This document shows positions 8,678-17,975 of a DNA stretch of 64,000 bases, in pieces (position 1 is the first letter of the stretch; the number at the start of each line of letters is the position of its first letter). A program made the position numbers and the translations under genes. This stretch comes from Streptomyces sp. Z26. GTDB taxonomy: Bacteria; Actinomycetota; Actinomycetes; Streptomycetales; Streptomycetaceae. The notes beneath the pieces were generated by a model. It did no database searches and was not told the DNA's origin. It saw only the letters and a program-made list of their open reading frames with translations. The stretch spans positions 5,646,501-5,710,500 of the forward strand of contig NZ_RCHV01000002.1 in the NCBI RefSeq assembly GCF_003665095.1. The letters run 5' to 3'.

Positions 8678-10198
8678 GTGACCACGGAACGGACCACCGG
8701 GACGGCGTGCGACACGGCCCCCGCCGCCCCCTCCGCCGCACCGGCGCCTCCTCGGGTGCCCGCCGCGCGCGCGGGGCACGCCGTGCGCCCCCGCGCGGCG
8801 TACGGACCGCCGCCCACGGTGGTGGCGTACGCGCCCGTACTGCCCGCGCTGGCCACCGTCCTGCTGCTCTGCGTCCCCACGGCCGGACCCGACCCCGGCG
8901 CCGCCGCCACCTCGCGGATCACGCCCGCCGACGCCGCCTCCGCCGTGCTCGTGCTGTGCTGCGCGGTCACCGTCCTGCGCGGCGGACGGCGGGTGCTGAG
9001 CCCCGCCGCCGCGGTCGTACTCGCCGCGCCCGCCGTGGCGTTCGGGCTGGCGGCGGCCGTCGCGGCCGACCCGTACGCCGGGCTGACCGGCTTCTGCCGC
9101 TACGCGCAGGTCTTCGTCCTGCTGCCCGCCTCGCTCGTGCTGCTGCTCCGCTCGCGGCGCGACTTCCGGCTGGTGGCGGGCGCCATGGTGGTCCTGGCGC
9201 TGGTGCAGGGCGCGATCGGCGTCCACCAGTACGCGACGGGCACGGGCGCCTCGTACGCGGGACGCCCGGTGCGGGCGGTCGGCACGTTCGGGGCGCTCGA
9301 CGTGATGGGCATGTCCACGGTGGTCGCGTACGGGACGGTGGTGGCGCTCGCCTTCGCGCTCGCGCCGCCCGCGGGCGCGCCCCGCTGGTTCCGTGGTGCC
9401 GCGCTGGGCTGCGCGGCGGCGCTCGCGGTGCCGCTGGCGGTGTCGTTCAGCCGGGGCGCGTGGATCGCCACCGGGCTGGCGGCGCTCGTGATGCTGCTGC
9501 TCACCGGCGTACGCCGCGCGCTGCGGGTGCTGGCGGTCGTGCTCGCCGCCGCCGTGGTGCTGGTCGGCGGCGCCGGGGTCGGCACCGAGCTGATCGGCGA
9601 GCGGCTGAGCAGCATCACCCGGGTGACGGCGGCGCCTGACCGCTCCGTCACCGACCGGTACGCGATGTGGGACGCGGCGGTGAGCATGTGGCGCGACGCC
9701 CCGGTGGCGGGCGTCGGACTGAAGGGCTTCCCCGAACACCGGGACGGGCACGCCTCGTTGGGGCTGTCCTCGGGCAGCGACACGGCGGGCGCGGGCCAGG
9801 ACTTCCAGCGGGAGCCGCTCCTGTCGCCGCACAACATGTACCTGCTGCTGCTCAGCGAACAGGGCCTCGCCGGCCTGACGCTCGTCGCGGGCAGCTGGGC
9901 CGCGCTGCTGGCGGCCGGGGCGCGGCGGCTCCTGCGGACGCGGCACGCGACACGCGGGCACGGCGGAGAGGACGGGGACGGCGGGGTCCCCGGGGGCCGG
10001 GGCTGCGGCCTGGCCGCCGTGGGGCTGCTGGTCTGGCAGGGCGTGGACTTCCTCTACGCGGACATCGGCGGGCCCTCCACCGTGCTGACCGGTGTGCTGC
10101 TCGGGCTGGCCGCCTGGTGGGCGTTCGCGCCCGCCGCGGTCGCGCCGCGAGGCGCCGGACCGGGCGGGTACGGCCCGCTCCCGAAGGGCGCGCCGTGA
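8678..10198 (+). CDS. O-antigen ligase/polymerase-like protein (Wzy-type)
   Basis: A 506-residue protein with about ten to twelve hydrophobic segments. It contains features of the Wzy_C/O-antigen ligase family: VSFSRGAWIA in a transmembrane helix, then a large outside loop with DRYAMWDAAVSMWRDAPVAGVG, and SPHNMYLLLLSEQGLAGL. It would polymerise lipid-linked repeat units on the outer face of the membrane. GTG 8678 begins 2 bases after the upstream stop; the 3' end overlaps the flippase start (GTGA). The first 50 residues are Pro/Ala-rich and cytoplasmic. Ligase and polymerase functions cannot be separated from sequence, but the operon context favours polymerase. Confidence 0.85.
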   Translation: MTTERTTGTACDTAPAAPSAAPAPPRVPAARAGHAVRPRAAYGPPPTVVAYAPVLPALATVLLLCVPTAGPDPGAAATSRITPADAASAVLVLCCAVTVLRGGRRVLSPAAAVVLAAPAVAFGLAAAVAADPYAGLTGFCRYAQVFVLLPASLVLLLRSRRDFRLVAGAMVVLALVQGAIGVHQYATGTGASYAGRPVRAVGTFGALDVMGMSTVVAYGTVVALAFALAPPAGAPRWFRGAALGCAAALAVPLAVSFSRGAWIATGLAALVMLLLTGVRRALRVLAVVLAAAVVLVGGAGVGTELIGERLSSITRVTAAPDRSVTDRYAMWDAAVSMWRDAPVAGVGLKGFPEHRDGHASLGLSSGSDTAGAGQDFQREPLLSPHNMYLLLLSEQGLAGLTLVAGSWAALLAAGARRLLRTRHATRGHGGEDGDGGVPGGRGCGLAAVGLLVWQGVDFLYADIGGPSTVLTGVLLGLAAWWAFAPAAVAPRGAGPGGYGPLPKGAP

Positions 10199-12042
10199 CG
10201 GCGCCGCGCGGCACGGCCGCCGCGCCCGGCGGGCCCGACGCCTCCGGTGTGCCCGAGGTGTCCGCGTCCGCCGCGTCCGCGTCCGCCGTCGAACCGGCGC
10301 GCGAGCGGGGCGGGTTCATCGCCCGCGCCGCCGCCGTCACGGCCGCGCTCACGGCGGCGGGCGCGCTGGCCGGGCTCGTACGCGACCAGACCCTCGCGCA
10401 CCTCTTCGGCGCGGGCGCCGCCACCGACGCGTTCCTGGTCTCGTGGACGCTCCCCGAGGTCGCCGCGACGCTCCTCATCGAGGACGCCATGGCGCTCGTC
10501 CTGGTGCCCGCGTTCAGCCTCGCCCTCTCCCGCCGCGCCGCGACGGCCGTGTCGGCCACACCCGCCACCGAGCGCCCCACCGGGCCCGCCGCGTACGAGG
10601 ACCCGTCCGCCGTCCCCGACCCCGTACGCGCCCTGCTGGCCGCCACCCTGCCCCGGCTGCTGCTCGTGCTCGGCTGCCTCGCCGCGCTGCTCGCCGCCGG
10701 GGCGCCGCTCCTCGTCGACCTGCTCGCCCCCGGGCTGCCGGAGCGCGGTACGGCGGTGGACTGCACGCGGCTGACGGCGTTGACGGTGCTGACGTTCGGC
10801 ACCGCCGGGTACTTCAGCGCCGCGCTCCGCGCGCACCGGCGCTTCGTACCGCCCGCCGCCATCTACACCGCGTACAACGTCGGCATCGTCGCCACCGTGT
10901 GCGTGCTGCACACGGCGTGGGGCGTACGCGCCGCGGCGGCGGGGGTGGCACTCGGCGGGGCGCTGATGGTGCTCGTGCAACTCCCCGCGTTCCTGCGGGC
11001 GCTGCCCGTCCGGAACGCCTCCGCGCGCGCGGAGAGCGGAAACCACGATGGCCTCGCGCGCGGGGAGGGCGAGAAAAACGTTCCCGCGCACCCCGCGGAC
11101 GCACTCTCCGCCGCCGGAGCGGTGGTCGTCCCCGTGGTGCTGTTCGCCCTCACCCGGCAGGCGCAGGTGCTGGTCGAGCGCTTCCTCGCCTCCTCGCTGC
11201 CCGCCGGAGCGATCTCGCACCTCAACTACGCGCAGAAGGTCGCGCAGATCCCCATGGTGCTGTCGCTGATGCTGTGCACCGTCACGTTCCCGGTGGTCGC
11301 CCGCGCGCTCGCGGACGGCGAACCGGAACGGGCCCGCAGCCGCGTACGCCGCGACCTGACGCTGGCCGCGCTCGTCGTGCTGCTCGGCGCCGCGTACGTC
11401 GTCGCGTACGCCCCCCAGATCGTCGAACTCCTCTTCCAGCGCGGCGCCTTCACCGCCGCCGACACCGCCGCCACCGCCTCCGTGATGCGGGTCTACGCGC
11501 TGGGCCTGCTCGGGCACAGTCTCGTCGGGGCGCTGGTGCGGCCGTACTTCTCGGCGGGCAGGCCGACCTGGTACCCGGCCGGGGCGATGGCCGCCGGGCT
11601 GCTCGTCACCGTCGTCGCCGGGGCGCTGACCGCCGGGCCGTGGGGCGTGTACGGGATCGCCGCCGCCAACGCCGCCGGGATCACCCTCACCGCGGGGCTG
11701 CTGCTGCGCGCCCTCGACGCGACGCCGGACCACGCGCCCGCGCGCGCGTCCCGGGACGGGCACGGGCCCGTACGGCGCGCGCGGTACGCCCGTTCCCCGC
11801 TGCCCGTGCCCGTCGGGCTGGGCACCGTCCTGCCGACGCTCGCCCGGCTGCTGCTGGCCACCGCCGTGGCCGCCACGGCGGGCTGGGCGGTCGCCCCGCT
11901 GTGCGGCGCGGCGCTGCCGTCCGCCGCGGCGGGCGCCCTGGTCGTCCCGGCCGTCTTCGGGGTGACCGCCTTCGCCGCGGGAGTGCCCGAGGTCCCGCAG
12001 CTGCTGTCCACCGCCACCCGGAGGTTCCGCCATGACCGCTGA
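10195..12042 (+). CDS. MurJ/Wzx-type lipid-linked oligosaccharide flippase
   Basis: A 615-residue polytopic protein of the MOP exporter superfamily. The MurJ-like core is seen in GFIARAAAVTAALTAAGALAGLVRDQTLAHLFGAG, TDAFLVSWTLPE and LNYAQKVAQIPMVLSLMLCTVTFPVVA, followed by ELLFQRGAFTAADT. It probably flips the undecaprenyl-linked repeat made by this operon rather than lipid II, because it sits between the polymerase and glycosyltransferase genes. Two insertions, about residues 120-145 and 275-305, are longer than in typical MurJ. The GTG start overlaps the upstream stop; the 3' end overlaps the deacetylase start by 11 bases. Confidence 0.85.
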   Translation: MTAPRGTAAAPGGPDASGVPEVSASAASASAVEPARERGGFIARAAAVTAALTAAGALAGLVRDQTLAHLFGAGAATDAFLVSWTLPEVAATLLIEDAMALVLVPAFSLALSRRAATAVSATPATERPTGPAAYEDPSAVPDPVRALLAATLPRLLLVLGCLAALLAAGAPLLVDLLAPGLPERGTAVDCTRLTALTVLTFGTAGYFSAALRAHRRFVPPAAIYTAYNVGIVATVCVLHTAWGVRAAAAGVALGGALMVLVQLPAFLRALPVRNASARAESGNHDGLARGEGEKNVPAHPADALSAAGAVVVPVVLFALTRQAQVLVERFLASSLPAGAISHLNYAQKVAQIPMVLSLMLCTVTFPVVARALADGEPERARSRVRRDLTLAALVVLLGAAYVVAYAPQIVELLFQRGAFTAADTAATASVMRVYALGLLGHSLVGALVRPYFSAGRPTWYPAGAMAAGLLVTVVAGALTAGPWGVYGIAAANAAGITLTAGLLLRALDATPDHAPARASRDGHGPVRRARYARSPLPVPVGLGTVLPTLARLLLATAVAATAGWAVAPLCGAALPSAAAGALVVPAVFGVTAFAAGVPEVPQLLSTATRRFRHDR

Positions 12043-12853
12043 CCGGACGACGACCCCGCCACCCGCCCCCGCGCACACCCCGGAATCCGCCGCCACCGGG
12101 CGGCCCCGCCCGTGGCTGCTGATGTACCACTCCGTGTCCGACGGCCTCCACGACCCGTACCGCATCGCCGTCTCCCCGGACCGTCTGCGCCGCCAGCTGC
12201 GCTGGCTCCGCGCGCGCGGGTTGCGCGGCGTGGGCGTCGCCGAGCTGCTGCGCGCGCGGGCGGCCGGGCACGGCGCCGGGCTCGTGGGGCTGACCTTCGA
12301 CGACGGCTACCAGGACTTCCTCGACGAGGCCGTCCCGCTGCTCCTCGAACACGGCTGCACGGCCACGGTGTTCGTCCTCCCCGGCCTGCTCGGCGGCAGC
12401 AACACCTGGGACCCGCTGGGCCCCCGCCGCCCGCTGCTCACCGAACCGGCCATCCGGGCGGCGGCCGGGGCCGGGATGGAGATCGGCTCGCACGGGCTGC
12501 TGCACCGCGACCTGACCGGGGCGGACGACGACGTGCTGCGCGAGGAGACCGCCCGCAGCCGCGCGCTGCTGACGGCCGTCACCGGCGGCCCGGTGGCGGG
12601 TTTCTGCTACCCGTACGGCACGGTCGACGCCCGCGCCGTACGCGCCGTACGGGACGCCGGTTACGCGTACGCCTGCGCCATCGACCCCGGCCCCCTCACC
12701 GGCCCGCACGCACTGCCGCGCGCGCACGTGGGCGAGCGGGACACCGGCTGGCGGCTGACGCTCAAGCGGCGCCTGCACCCCCTCCGGCGCCGGGCGGGCA
12801 CCGCGCGCGCGGCGGCGGATCCCGTACGCGGCGGGGCGGGGGCCGGACGATGA
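12032..12853 (+). CDS. Polysaccharide deacetylase (NodB domain, CE4)
   Basis: A 273-residue protein with the NodB fold: MYHSV near residue 31, catalytic/metal motif 1 TFDDGY (about 88-93), motif 2 SHGLLHRDL with the two metal histidines, and FCYPYG. It should remove N- or O-acetyl groups from sugar residues. No signal peptide is visible, so it either acts on cytoplasmic lipid-linked intermediates or is exported in an unrecognised way; most polymer deacetylases are extracytoplasmic. Its operon place suggests the polymer contains N-acetylated hexosamine and is partly deacetylated to a cationic form. The stop overlaps the next start (ATGA). Confidence 0.88.
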   Translation: MTADRTTTPPPAPAHTPESAATGRPRPWLLMYHSVSDGLHDPYRIAVSPDRLRRQLRWLRARGLRGVGVAELLRARAAGHGAGLVGLTFDDGYQDFLDEAVPLLLEHGCTATVFVLPGLLGGSNTWDPLGPRRPLLTEPAIRAAAGAGMEIGSHGLLHRDLTGADDDVLREETARSRALLTAVTGGPVAGFCYPYGTVDARAVRAVRDAGYAYACAIDPGPLTGPHALPRAHVGERDTGWRLTLKRRLHPLRRRAGTARAAADPVRGGAGAGR

Positions 12854-14142
12854 GGGTCCTCCAGGTCATCACCGGCCTCGCGGCGGGCGGCGCCGAGCAG
12901 CAACTCCGGCTGCTGCTGCGGCACCTGCCCGTGGAGTGCGACGTGGTCACGCTCACCAACCCCGGCCGGGTCGCCGACGGCATCCGCGCCGACGGCACGC
13001 GCGTCATCGACCTCGGCATGCGCGGCAACCGAGACCTGACCGCGCTGCCGCGCCTCACCGGCCTGATCCGCGCGGGGGGATATGACCTCGTGCACACGCA
13101 CCTGTACCGCGCCTGCGTCTACGGCAGGACCGCCGCACGCCTCGCGGGCGTACGGTCGGTCGCCACCGAACACTCCCTCGGGGACGGGCAGATCGAGGGC
13201 CGCCCGCTGAACGGCGGAAACCGCGCGCTGTACCTCGCCACCGAACGGTTCGGCGGGACCACCGTCGCCGTGTCCGCCACCGTCGCGGACCGGCTGCGCC
13301 GCTGGGGCGTCCCCGACCACCGCGTCCACCTGGTGCCGAACGGGATCGACGGGCGCCGCCTCGCCTTCGACCCGGCCGCGCGCGCCACCGTACGCGCCCG
13401 GCTCGGCGTCCCACCCGACGCGGTGGTCGTCGGCGGTGTCGGACGCCTCGTCCCCGGCAAGCGCTTCGACACGCTGCTGCGGGCCCTGCCGCGACTCCCG
13501 TACGTGCGGCTGCTGCTCGTCGGTGACGGGCCCGAACGGGACGCCCTGCGGCGGCTCGCGACGGACCTGGGCCTCGCGGACCGGCTGCTGCTGCCCGGCG
13601 AGTGCGACGGCGCGGAGGAACCCCCGTACGGGGACGGCGCGGGGCCGGGCGCCACCACCGCGTGGCCGCCGCGGCTGCCCGGGCTCCTCTCCGCCATGGA
13701 CCTGTTCGTGTCGCCGTCCACGCAGGAGTCGTTCGGGCTGTCCGTCGTGGAGGCGCTGGCGTCCGGGCTGCCCGTGCTCCACCGGGCCTGCCCCGCCGTG
13801 GAGGAGGCACCGGCCGAGGAGGCGCCGGGCGCGCGGCGCGTCGGCCCCGGGCCCGACGCGCTGGCGGACGCCGTCCTCGGCGAACTCGCCTCCGGGCTCC
13901 GACGCCTGCCGGTGCCGCGGCTGGTGGAGCGCTACGACGTCACGCGCAGCGCGGACGGACTGATGTCCGTGTACGAGCGCGCTCTCGCCTCCCCTCCGCG
14001 CGGGCGCCCCGCCCGCGCGGAGCGGCACACCCCCACGGCGGCGGCGACCCGGAATCCGCGCCCCGCGCGCGCGGAGGGCATCCCGCGCCGTATCCGTCGT
14101 ACCCGCCGTCCGCTCCGGACGACCGACACAGCCGAAAGGTGA
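12850..14142 (+). CDS. GT4-family glycosyltransferase
   Basis: A 430-residue GT-B enzyme. The N-terminus VLQVITGLAAGGAEQQL is the standard GT4 glycine-rich loop. The C-terminal domain has GRLVPGKRFDTLLRALPRL, LLLVGDGPERDAL and the E-x7-E block QESFGLSVVEALASGLPV. It would add another sugar to the lipid-linked repeat. A 60-residue Arg/Pro-rich tail follows the catalytic domain and is probably disordered; a shorter insertion (PPYGDGAGPGATTAWP) sits before the acceptor loop. It is translationally coupled to the deacetylase and nearly abuts the Wzz-like gene. Confidence 0.88.
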   Translation: MRVLQVITGLAAGGAEQQLRLLLRHLPVECDVVTLTNPGRVADGIRADGTRVIDLGMRGNRDLTALPRLTGLIRAGGYDLVHTHLYRACVYGRTAARLAGVRSVATEHSLGDGQIEGRPLNGGNRALYLATERFGGTTVAVSATVADRLRRWGVPDHRVHLVPNGIDGRRLAFDPAARATVRARLGVPPDAVVVGGVGRLVPGKRFDTLLRALPRLPYVRLLLVGDGPERDALRRLATDLGLADRLLLPGECDGAEEPPYGDGAGPGATTAWPPRLPGLLSAMDLFVSPSTQESFGLSVVEALASGLPVLHRACPAVEEAPAEEAPGARRVGPGPDALADAVLGELASGLRRLPVPRLVERYDVTRSADGLMSVYERALASPPRGRPARAERHTPTAAATRNPRPARAEGIPRRIRRTRRPLRTTDTAER

Positions 14143-14147
14143 GCACT

Positions 14148-15314
14148 GTGAGCACCGTGGGCACTGCCCCGCCGGAGACGGCCGAGCCGGACGCCGACAC
14201 GTCCCCGCCGCCCGCACCCCGGCCCCCGCGTCCCCCGCGCCGCGTCCTCGCGCGCCTGCGGCGCATCCTGCGCACCCTCCGGCCGCCCCGGCGCCCGCGC
14301 CTGCACGAGCGGCTCCGCGTACGGCGCCGTACGTCGGGACGGCCGCGCGTACGGGTCCGGGTGCCGCTCCCGCCCGTCCGCCGCCTCCGGCGCGTACGCC
14401 CGCCGCGCTGGTGGCCGCTGGCCGCGTGCGTCGCCCTGGGCGCCGCCGGGGGAGCGGCGTACGGACAGTTCACGCCGCCGAGCTACAGCGCCACCAGCTA
14501 CGTCGCCGTCGTGCCCGCCAAGAACGCCGACCCGGCGTCCGCCCTCGGCTTCGCCCAGGCGTACGGCCGGATCGCCACCGGCGGCGCCGTACTGGCCGGT
14601 GCGCGCGCGGAGACCGGAAAGCCGCTGAGCGTGCTGGAGAAGGACGTCCAGGCGGTCACGTCACCGGACGCGCCGCTGATCGAGATCAGCGGTACGGCCG
14701 CCCGCCCGGCGGGGGCCGCCACCGTCGCCAACGCGGTGGCCGGTTCGCTCACCCGCGTCGCCAACCGGAGCGCCGAGCGGACGGAGGTGCGGCTGACCGT
14801 CTTCGCCGCCGCGCGCGCGCCGAGCGCGCCGAGTTCGCCGTCCACGCCGCTGGCCGTCGCGGTGGGCGGCTGCGCGGGCGGCCTCTGCGGCGCCCTGCTG
14901 CTGCTCGTACGTCCCACGCGGCGCGCGCGGGACGACGACCGCTGGGACGGGGCGGGCGGTCACGGCGGCGAGGGCGGGCAGCGGGCGGACCACCTGCCGC
15001 CCGCACCGTCCCCCACGCCCTCACCCGCACCCGTACCGGAGCCGACCGCGCCGCGGCCGGACGACGGCGCACCGGCCGCCGACGGGGCGGCGCCGACCGC
15101 CGCACGGGAGACCTCCGCGTCCGGCACCTCCGCGCCAGGGACCTCCGCTTCGGGCACCGGCACCGGCCTGGCCCGCCAGGCGCGGCGGCGCGTACCGATG
15201 CGGGAACTGCGCAGGCAGCGGCTGGAGTCCGGCTCCCGCCGCGCCCCAGGGAACGTCGCAGACGCGGCGGCCACCGGCACCGCCACCGGCTCCACGGCGG
15301 TGGAGCGCCGATGA
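14148..15314 (+). CDS. Wzz-like polysaccharide chain-length/export protein
   Basis: A 388-residue protein with a short Wzz-type periplasmic domain between two membrane helices. Helix 1 is WWPLAACVALGAAGGAAYG (about 90-108); then PPSYSATSYVAVVPAKN, an extracytoplasmic region with ITGTA-like ISGTAARPAGAATVANAVA, and helix 2 LAVAVGGCAGGLCGALLLLV (about 243-262). The first 85 residues are strongly basic and Pro/Arg-rich; the last 120 are disordered and cytoplasmic. No Walker motif or tyrosine-rich tail is present, so there is no BY-kinase domain. I chose GTG 14148 (AGGTGAG at 4-5 bases); GTG 14139 is also in frame and overlaps the upstream stop. Confidence 0.72.
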   Translation: MSTVGTAPPETAEPDADTSPPPAPRPPRPPRRVLARLRRILRTLRPPRRPRLHERLRVRRRTSGRPRVRVRVPLPPVRRLRRVRPPRWWPLAACVALGAAGGAAYGQFTPPSYSATSYVAVVPAKNADPASALGFAQAYGRIATGGAVLAGARAETGKPLSVLEKDVQAVTSPDAPLIEISGTAARPAGAATVANAVAGSLTRVANRSAERTEVRLTVFAAARAPSAPSSPSTPLAVAVGGCAGGLCGALLLLVRPTRRARDDDRWDGAGGHGGEGGQRADHLPPAPSPTPSPAPVPEPTAPRPDDGAPAADGAAPTAARETSASGTSAPGTSASGTGTGLARQARRRVPMRELRRQRLESGSRRAPGNVADAAATGTATGSTAVERR

Positions 15315-16510
15315 CCAGCACACCCGCCCCCGCCCGCACCCCCGCCCCGGCGACCCCGGTCACCACCACCGTGACGACCACGGCGACGCTCTGCCGCGAC
15401 CCGGCCGCGTTCGCCGCGCTCGCGCCCGAGTGGGACGCCCTGTACGCCCGTTGCCCCGGCGCCACCCCCTTCCAGACGCACGCCTGGCTGCACTCGTGGT
15501 GGCTGTCGTACGGCGTACGCGGACGCCTGCGGCTGCTGCTCGTGCGCAGCGGCGGCCGCCTCGTGGGCGTGGCGCCGCTGATGTGCGTGTACCGGCCGTT
15601 CCCCGTACTGGTGCCCCTCGGCGGGGACATCACCGACTTCCTCGACGTGCTCGTGGACGCCGACCGGGCCGACGTCGCGCTGCGCGCCATGGAGCGCGGC
15701 CTGCGCCGGGCGGCGCGCGGCGCGCTCGTGGACCTGCGGGAGGTACGGCCCGGGGGAGCCGCCGAACGGCTCCACAACCGCTGGCAGGGCGCGCGCCGAC
15801 GGCTGGACGACTCCGTCTGCCTCGAACTCCCCGGCGTGCCCCTCGAGGACCTGCTCCGGCGCATGCCCGGCACCAGCGCCCGCCGGACCCGCGGGAAGCT
15901 CCGCAGGCTCGCCCGCCTCGACCTCGAGGAACGGGACGTGCCGCAGGCCGAGGTCGCGTCGGCCGTCGCCACCCTGCTGCGCCTGCACGGCCTCCAGTGG
16001 CGGGGCCGCGGGCTGACGCCCGAGCACGGCAGGCGGCGGTTCGCCGAGCACCTGTCCCGCGCGGCCGTCCGCATGGTCGGCAACGGGGACGCGGTGCTCA
16101 CCGAGTACCGGGTCGGGGGCGAGGTGCTGGCCACCGACATGACGCTGACGTCGGCGGAGCTGTCCGGCGGCTACCTGTACGGCGCCCACCCCGCGCTCCG
16201 CGCCAAGGCGGACATCACGTCGATGCTGCTGCGCCACGACGCGCGGCTCGCGTCGGAGAGCGGCCGCCGCGTGCTGAGCATGCTGCGCGGCACCGAGCCG
16301 TACAAGCGCCACTGGCGGCCCGTCGAGGTCACCAACCGGCGCCTGCTGCTGGCCCGTTCGGAACTGGCGCCGCTGCTGCGGCTGTACGCGGGGCTGCTGA
16401 CCGTACGGCGGCGCCTCGGCCGGGCCGTACGCGAGCACGGCCCGGCCCTGGTCGCCCTGCGCGCGCGGCTGCGCGCACACCGCCCGCGCGCCTTCCGGGC
16501 GGACGCGTGA
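15311..16510 (+). CDS. FemAB/BioF2-like GNAT-fold transferase
   Basis: A 399-residue cytoplasmic protein of the acetyltransferase-like superfamily that includes FemAB aminoacyl transferases and the BioF2-like proteins common in exopolysaccharide operons. Recognisable parts are FQTHAWLHSWWLSYG near residue 55, LVGVAPLM, PLGGDITDFLDVLV, then a second GNAT half with LRLHGLQWRGRGL, YRVGGEVLATDMTL and GGYLYGAHPALRAKADITSMLL. It could acylate or aminoacylate the lipid-linked sugar; sequence cannot say which. It is the last gene of the operon (4-base overlap with the Wzz-like gene) and ends at a GC-rich hairpin. Confidence 0.75.
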   Translation: MTSTPAPARTPAPATPVTTTVTTTATLCRDPAAFAALAPEWDALYARCPGATPFQTHAWLHSWWLSYGVRGRLRLLLVRSGGRLVGVAPLMCVYRPFPVLVPLGGDITDFLDVLVDADRADVALRAMERGLRRAARGALVDLREVRPGGAAERLHNRWQGARRRLDDSVCLELPGVPLEDLLRRMPGTSARRTRGKLRRLARLDLEERDVPQAEVASAVATLLRLHGLQWRGRGLTPEHGRRRFAEHLSRAAVRMVGNGDAVLTEYRVGGEVLATDMTLTSAELSGGYLYGAHPALRAKADITSMLLRHDARLASESGRRVLSMLRGTEPYKRHWRPVEVTNRRLLLARSELAPLLRLYAGLLTVRRRLGRAVREHGPALVALRARLRAHRPRAFRADA

Positions 16511-16525
16511 GGGCGGGCGCCGCCG

Positions 16526-16560
16526 CCCCGCGCGGCCGCGGCCCGGCCGCCGCGCCGGGG
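16526..16560. terminator. GC-rich hairpin ending the EPS operon
   Basis: CCCCG-CGCGGCCG on one side pairs with CGGCCGC-CG-CCGGGG on the other with one or two bulges. It occupies most of the 50 bp between the convergent EPS operon and GH26 gene. Imperfect, so only moderately certain. Confidence 0.4.
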
Positions 16561-17883
16561 TCAGCCGCCGTGGCGGAAGCAGAACCGGCCGCCGCCGAGC
16601 AGCTTCTCGACCCACTCACCGAGGTTCAGGCAGAACTCCCGGCCGGCGGGGTGCTCGGGCTTCCACTCCGGCGAACCGCTCGGCCGCGCCTCCGGCGTGC
16701 TGGGCGTCGGAGTGGGCGTGGGCGTCGGGGTGGGCGTGGGTGTGGGGGTCGGCTTCGGGGTCGGCCGGGGCTCGGGCGCGGACATCAACGCGCGGAACAC
16801 CTCGGTCGAGTCCGGGTTGCGCCCGCACCGCCACACGCCGTGCGGGCAGTAGTCGGTGATGGTGTGGTAGACGGGCCGGTGCTTGCGCATCCAGCCGAGC
16901 ATCCCGCGTACGTACGCGGGATTGTCGCCGCCGCGGAAAAGGCCCCACTCCGGGTACGAGACGGGTTTCCCGTGCCGCGCCGCGAAATCCACCTGGTGCT
17001 GGAGACCGTACGGCTGGCGGACGTGCTCGGCGAATTTCCCGCCCGGCGGCTGGTCGTAGGAGTCCATTCCGACGATGTCCACGTAACGGTCGCCCGGGTA
17101 GCATTTCGTCCAGCCGATCGCGTCCTCTCCGCGCGACGGGGCGAAATCGAAACGGAACCTCTGCCCCGGCACCGCGCGCATCGCGGTCACGACGCGTCGC
17201 CAGTACGCCTTCCACGCCTTCGGGTCGGGCGCGCAGCGGTGCGTGTACGTGACGCCGTTCATCTCCCAGCCCGGGACGAGCACGGTGTCCGCGAGGCCGA
17301 GCGCGACGAGCCGTTCGGCCAGCGTGCGGAAGTGCCGGTCGAACCGGCCGTCCGCGCCCGCCCGGAGCAGCCGTGCGACCTCGGCGTCGGGCACGCCCTC
17401 CTCGTTCCGCTCCAGCAGCGGCACGTTCAGCACGAACAGGCGGTCCGCGCGCGCGTGGCGCCACTTCGCCCAGGGGCGGAGGAAGTCCGGCTCGCCCTCG
17501 ATGTTGGACCACAGGTCGCCCGGCAGGTACGTGTGCCCCACGCGCGGTTCACGGCCGTCCAGCCACCGCTTCAGGCCCGCCATGCGCCGTACCCCCTCGG
17601 GTCCGGAGCCCAGGAACGCGCCGAACGGCACGTCACGCGCCGCCCGTTCGGCGCTCCCGTCGGCGGGGCCGCCCGCGGGCGCGCCCGGTGCGCCTCCGGC
17701 GGGCCGCTGCCTTTCCCCGCCGGGGAGTTCCCCGGTATCGGCGGAAAGCGAAGCGGAATCCCGTGCCGTGCCTTTCCCGTCGGTCCGGCCGTGCTCGGGA
17801 ACAGGGAGCGCGGTGGTGACGAGCAGACCGGCGGTGAGGGCGCCGAGACAGGCGCCCGTCACGGCCCAGGGCCTGTACGGCAT
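16561..17883 (-). CDS. Secreted glycoside hydrolase, GH26-like
   Basis: A 440-residue secreted enzyme. ATG 17883 follows GAAGGAG; the hydrophobic stretch VTGACLGALTAGLLVTTALP (residues 8-27) is a signal peptide or anchor. The catalytic domain has the GH26-type acid/base in PGWEMNG (E207) and the nucleophile in SYPEWG (E312), plus GMDSYD. The family includes beta-mannanases and other endo-hydrolases; the divergent motifs suggest a non-mannan substrate. A Pro-Thr repeat linker (about 375-395) leads to a 40-residue tail with two cysteines (about 420 and 435). Lying convergent to the EPS operon, it may trim or release the polymer made there. Confidence 0.75.
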   Translation of the reverse strand: MPYRPWAVTGACLGALTAGLLVTTALPVPEHGRTDGKGTARDSASLSADTGELPGGERQRPAGGAPGAPAGGPADGSAERAARDVPFGAFLGSGPEGVRRMAGLKRWLDGREPRVGHTYLPGDLWSNIEGEPDFLRPWAKWRHARADRLFVLNVPLLERNEEGVPDAEVARLLRAGADGRFDRHFRTLAERLVALGLADTVLVPGWEMNGVTYTHRCAPDPKAWKAYWRRVVTAMRAVPGQRFRFDFAPSRGEDAIGWTKCYPGDRYVDIVGMDSYDQPPGGKFAEHVRQPYGLQHQVDFAARHGKPVSYPEWGLFRGGDNPAYVRGMLGWMRKHRPVYHTITDYCPHGVWRCGRNPDSTEVFRALMSAPEPRPTPKPTPTPTPTPTPTPTPTPSTPEARPSGSPEWKPEHPAGREFCLNLGEWVEKLLGGGRFCFRHGG

Positions 17884-17975
17884 GGTGACTCCTTCGGGAG
17901 TGTGATCCGTTCGGCGGTTCCTTTCCGCGACAGTAGACAGCGGAGCCGTTCCACGGACTCCCGGAATGCCCTCTG

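Noticed and set aside
16700..16760. Short tandem repeat in the GH26 gene that looks array-like
   Set aside because: It encodes a Pro-Thr linker; units are 6-12 bp with no spacers, so not CRISPR.
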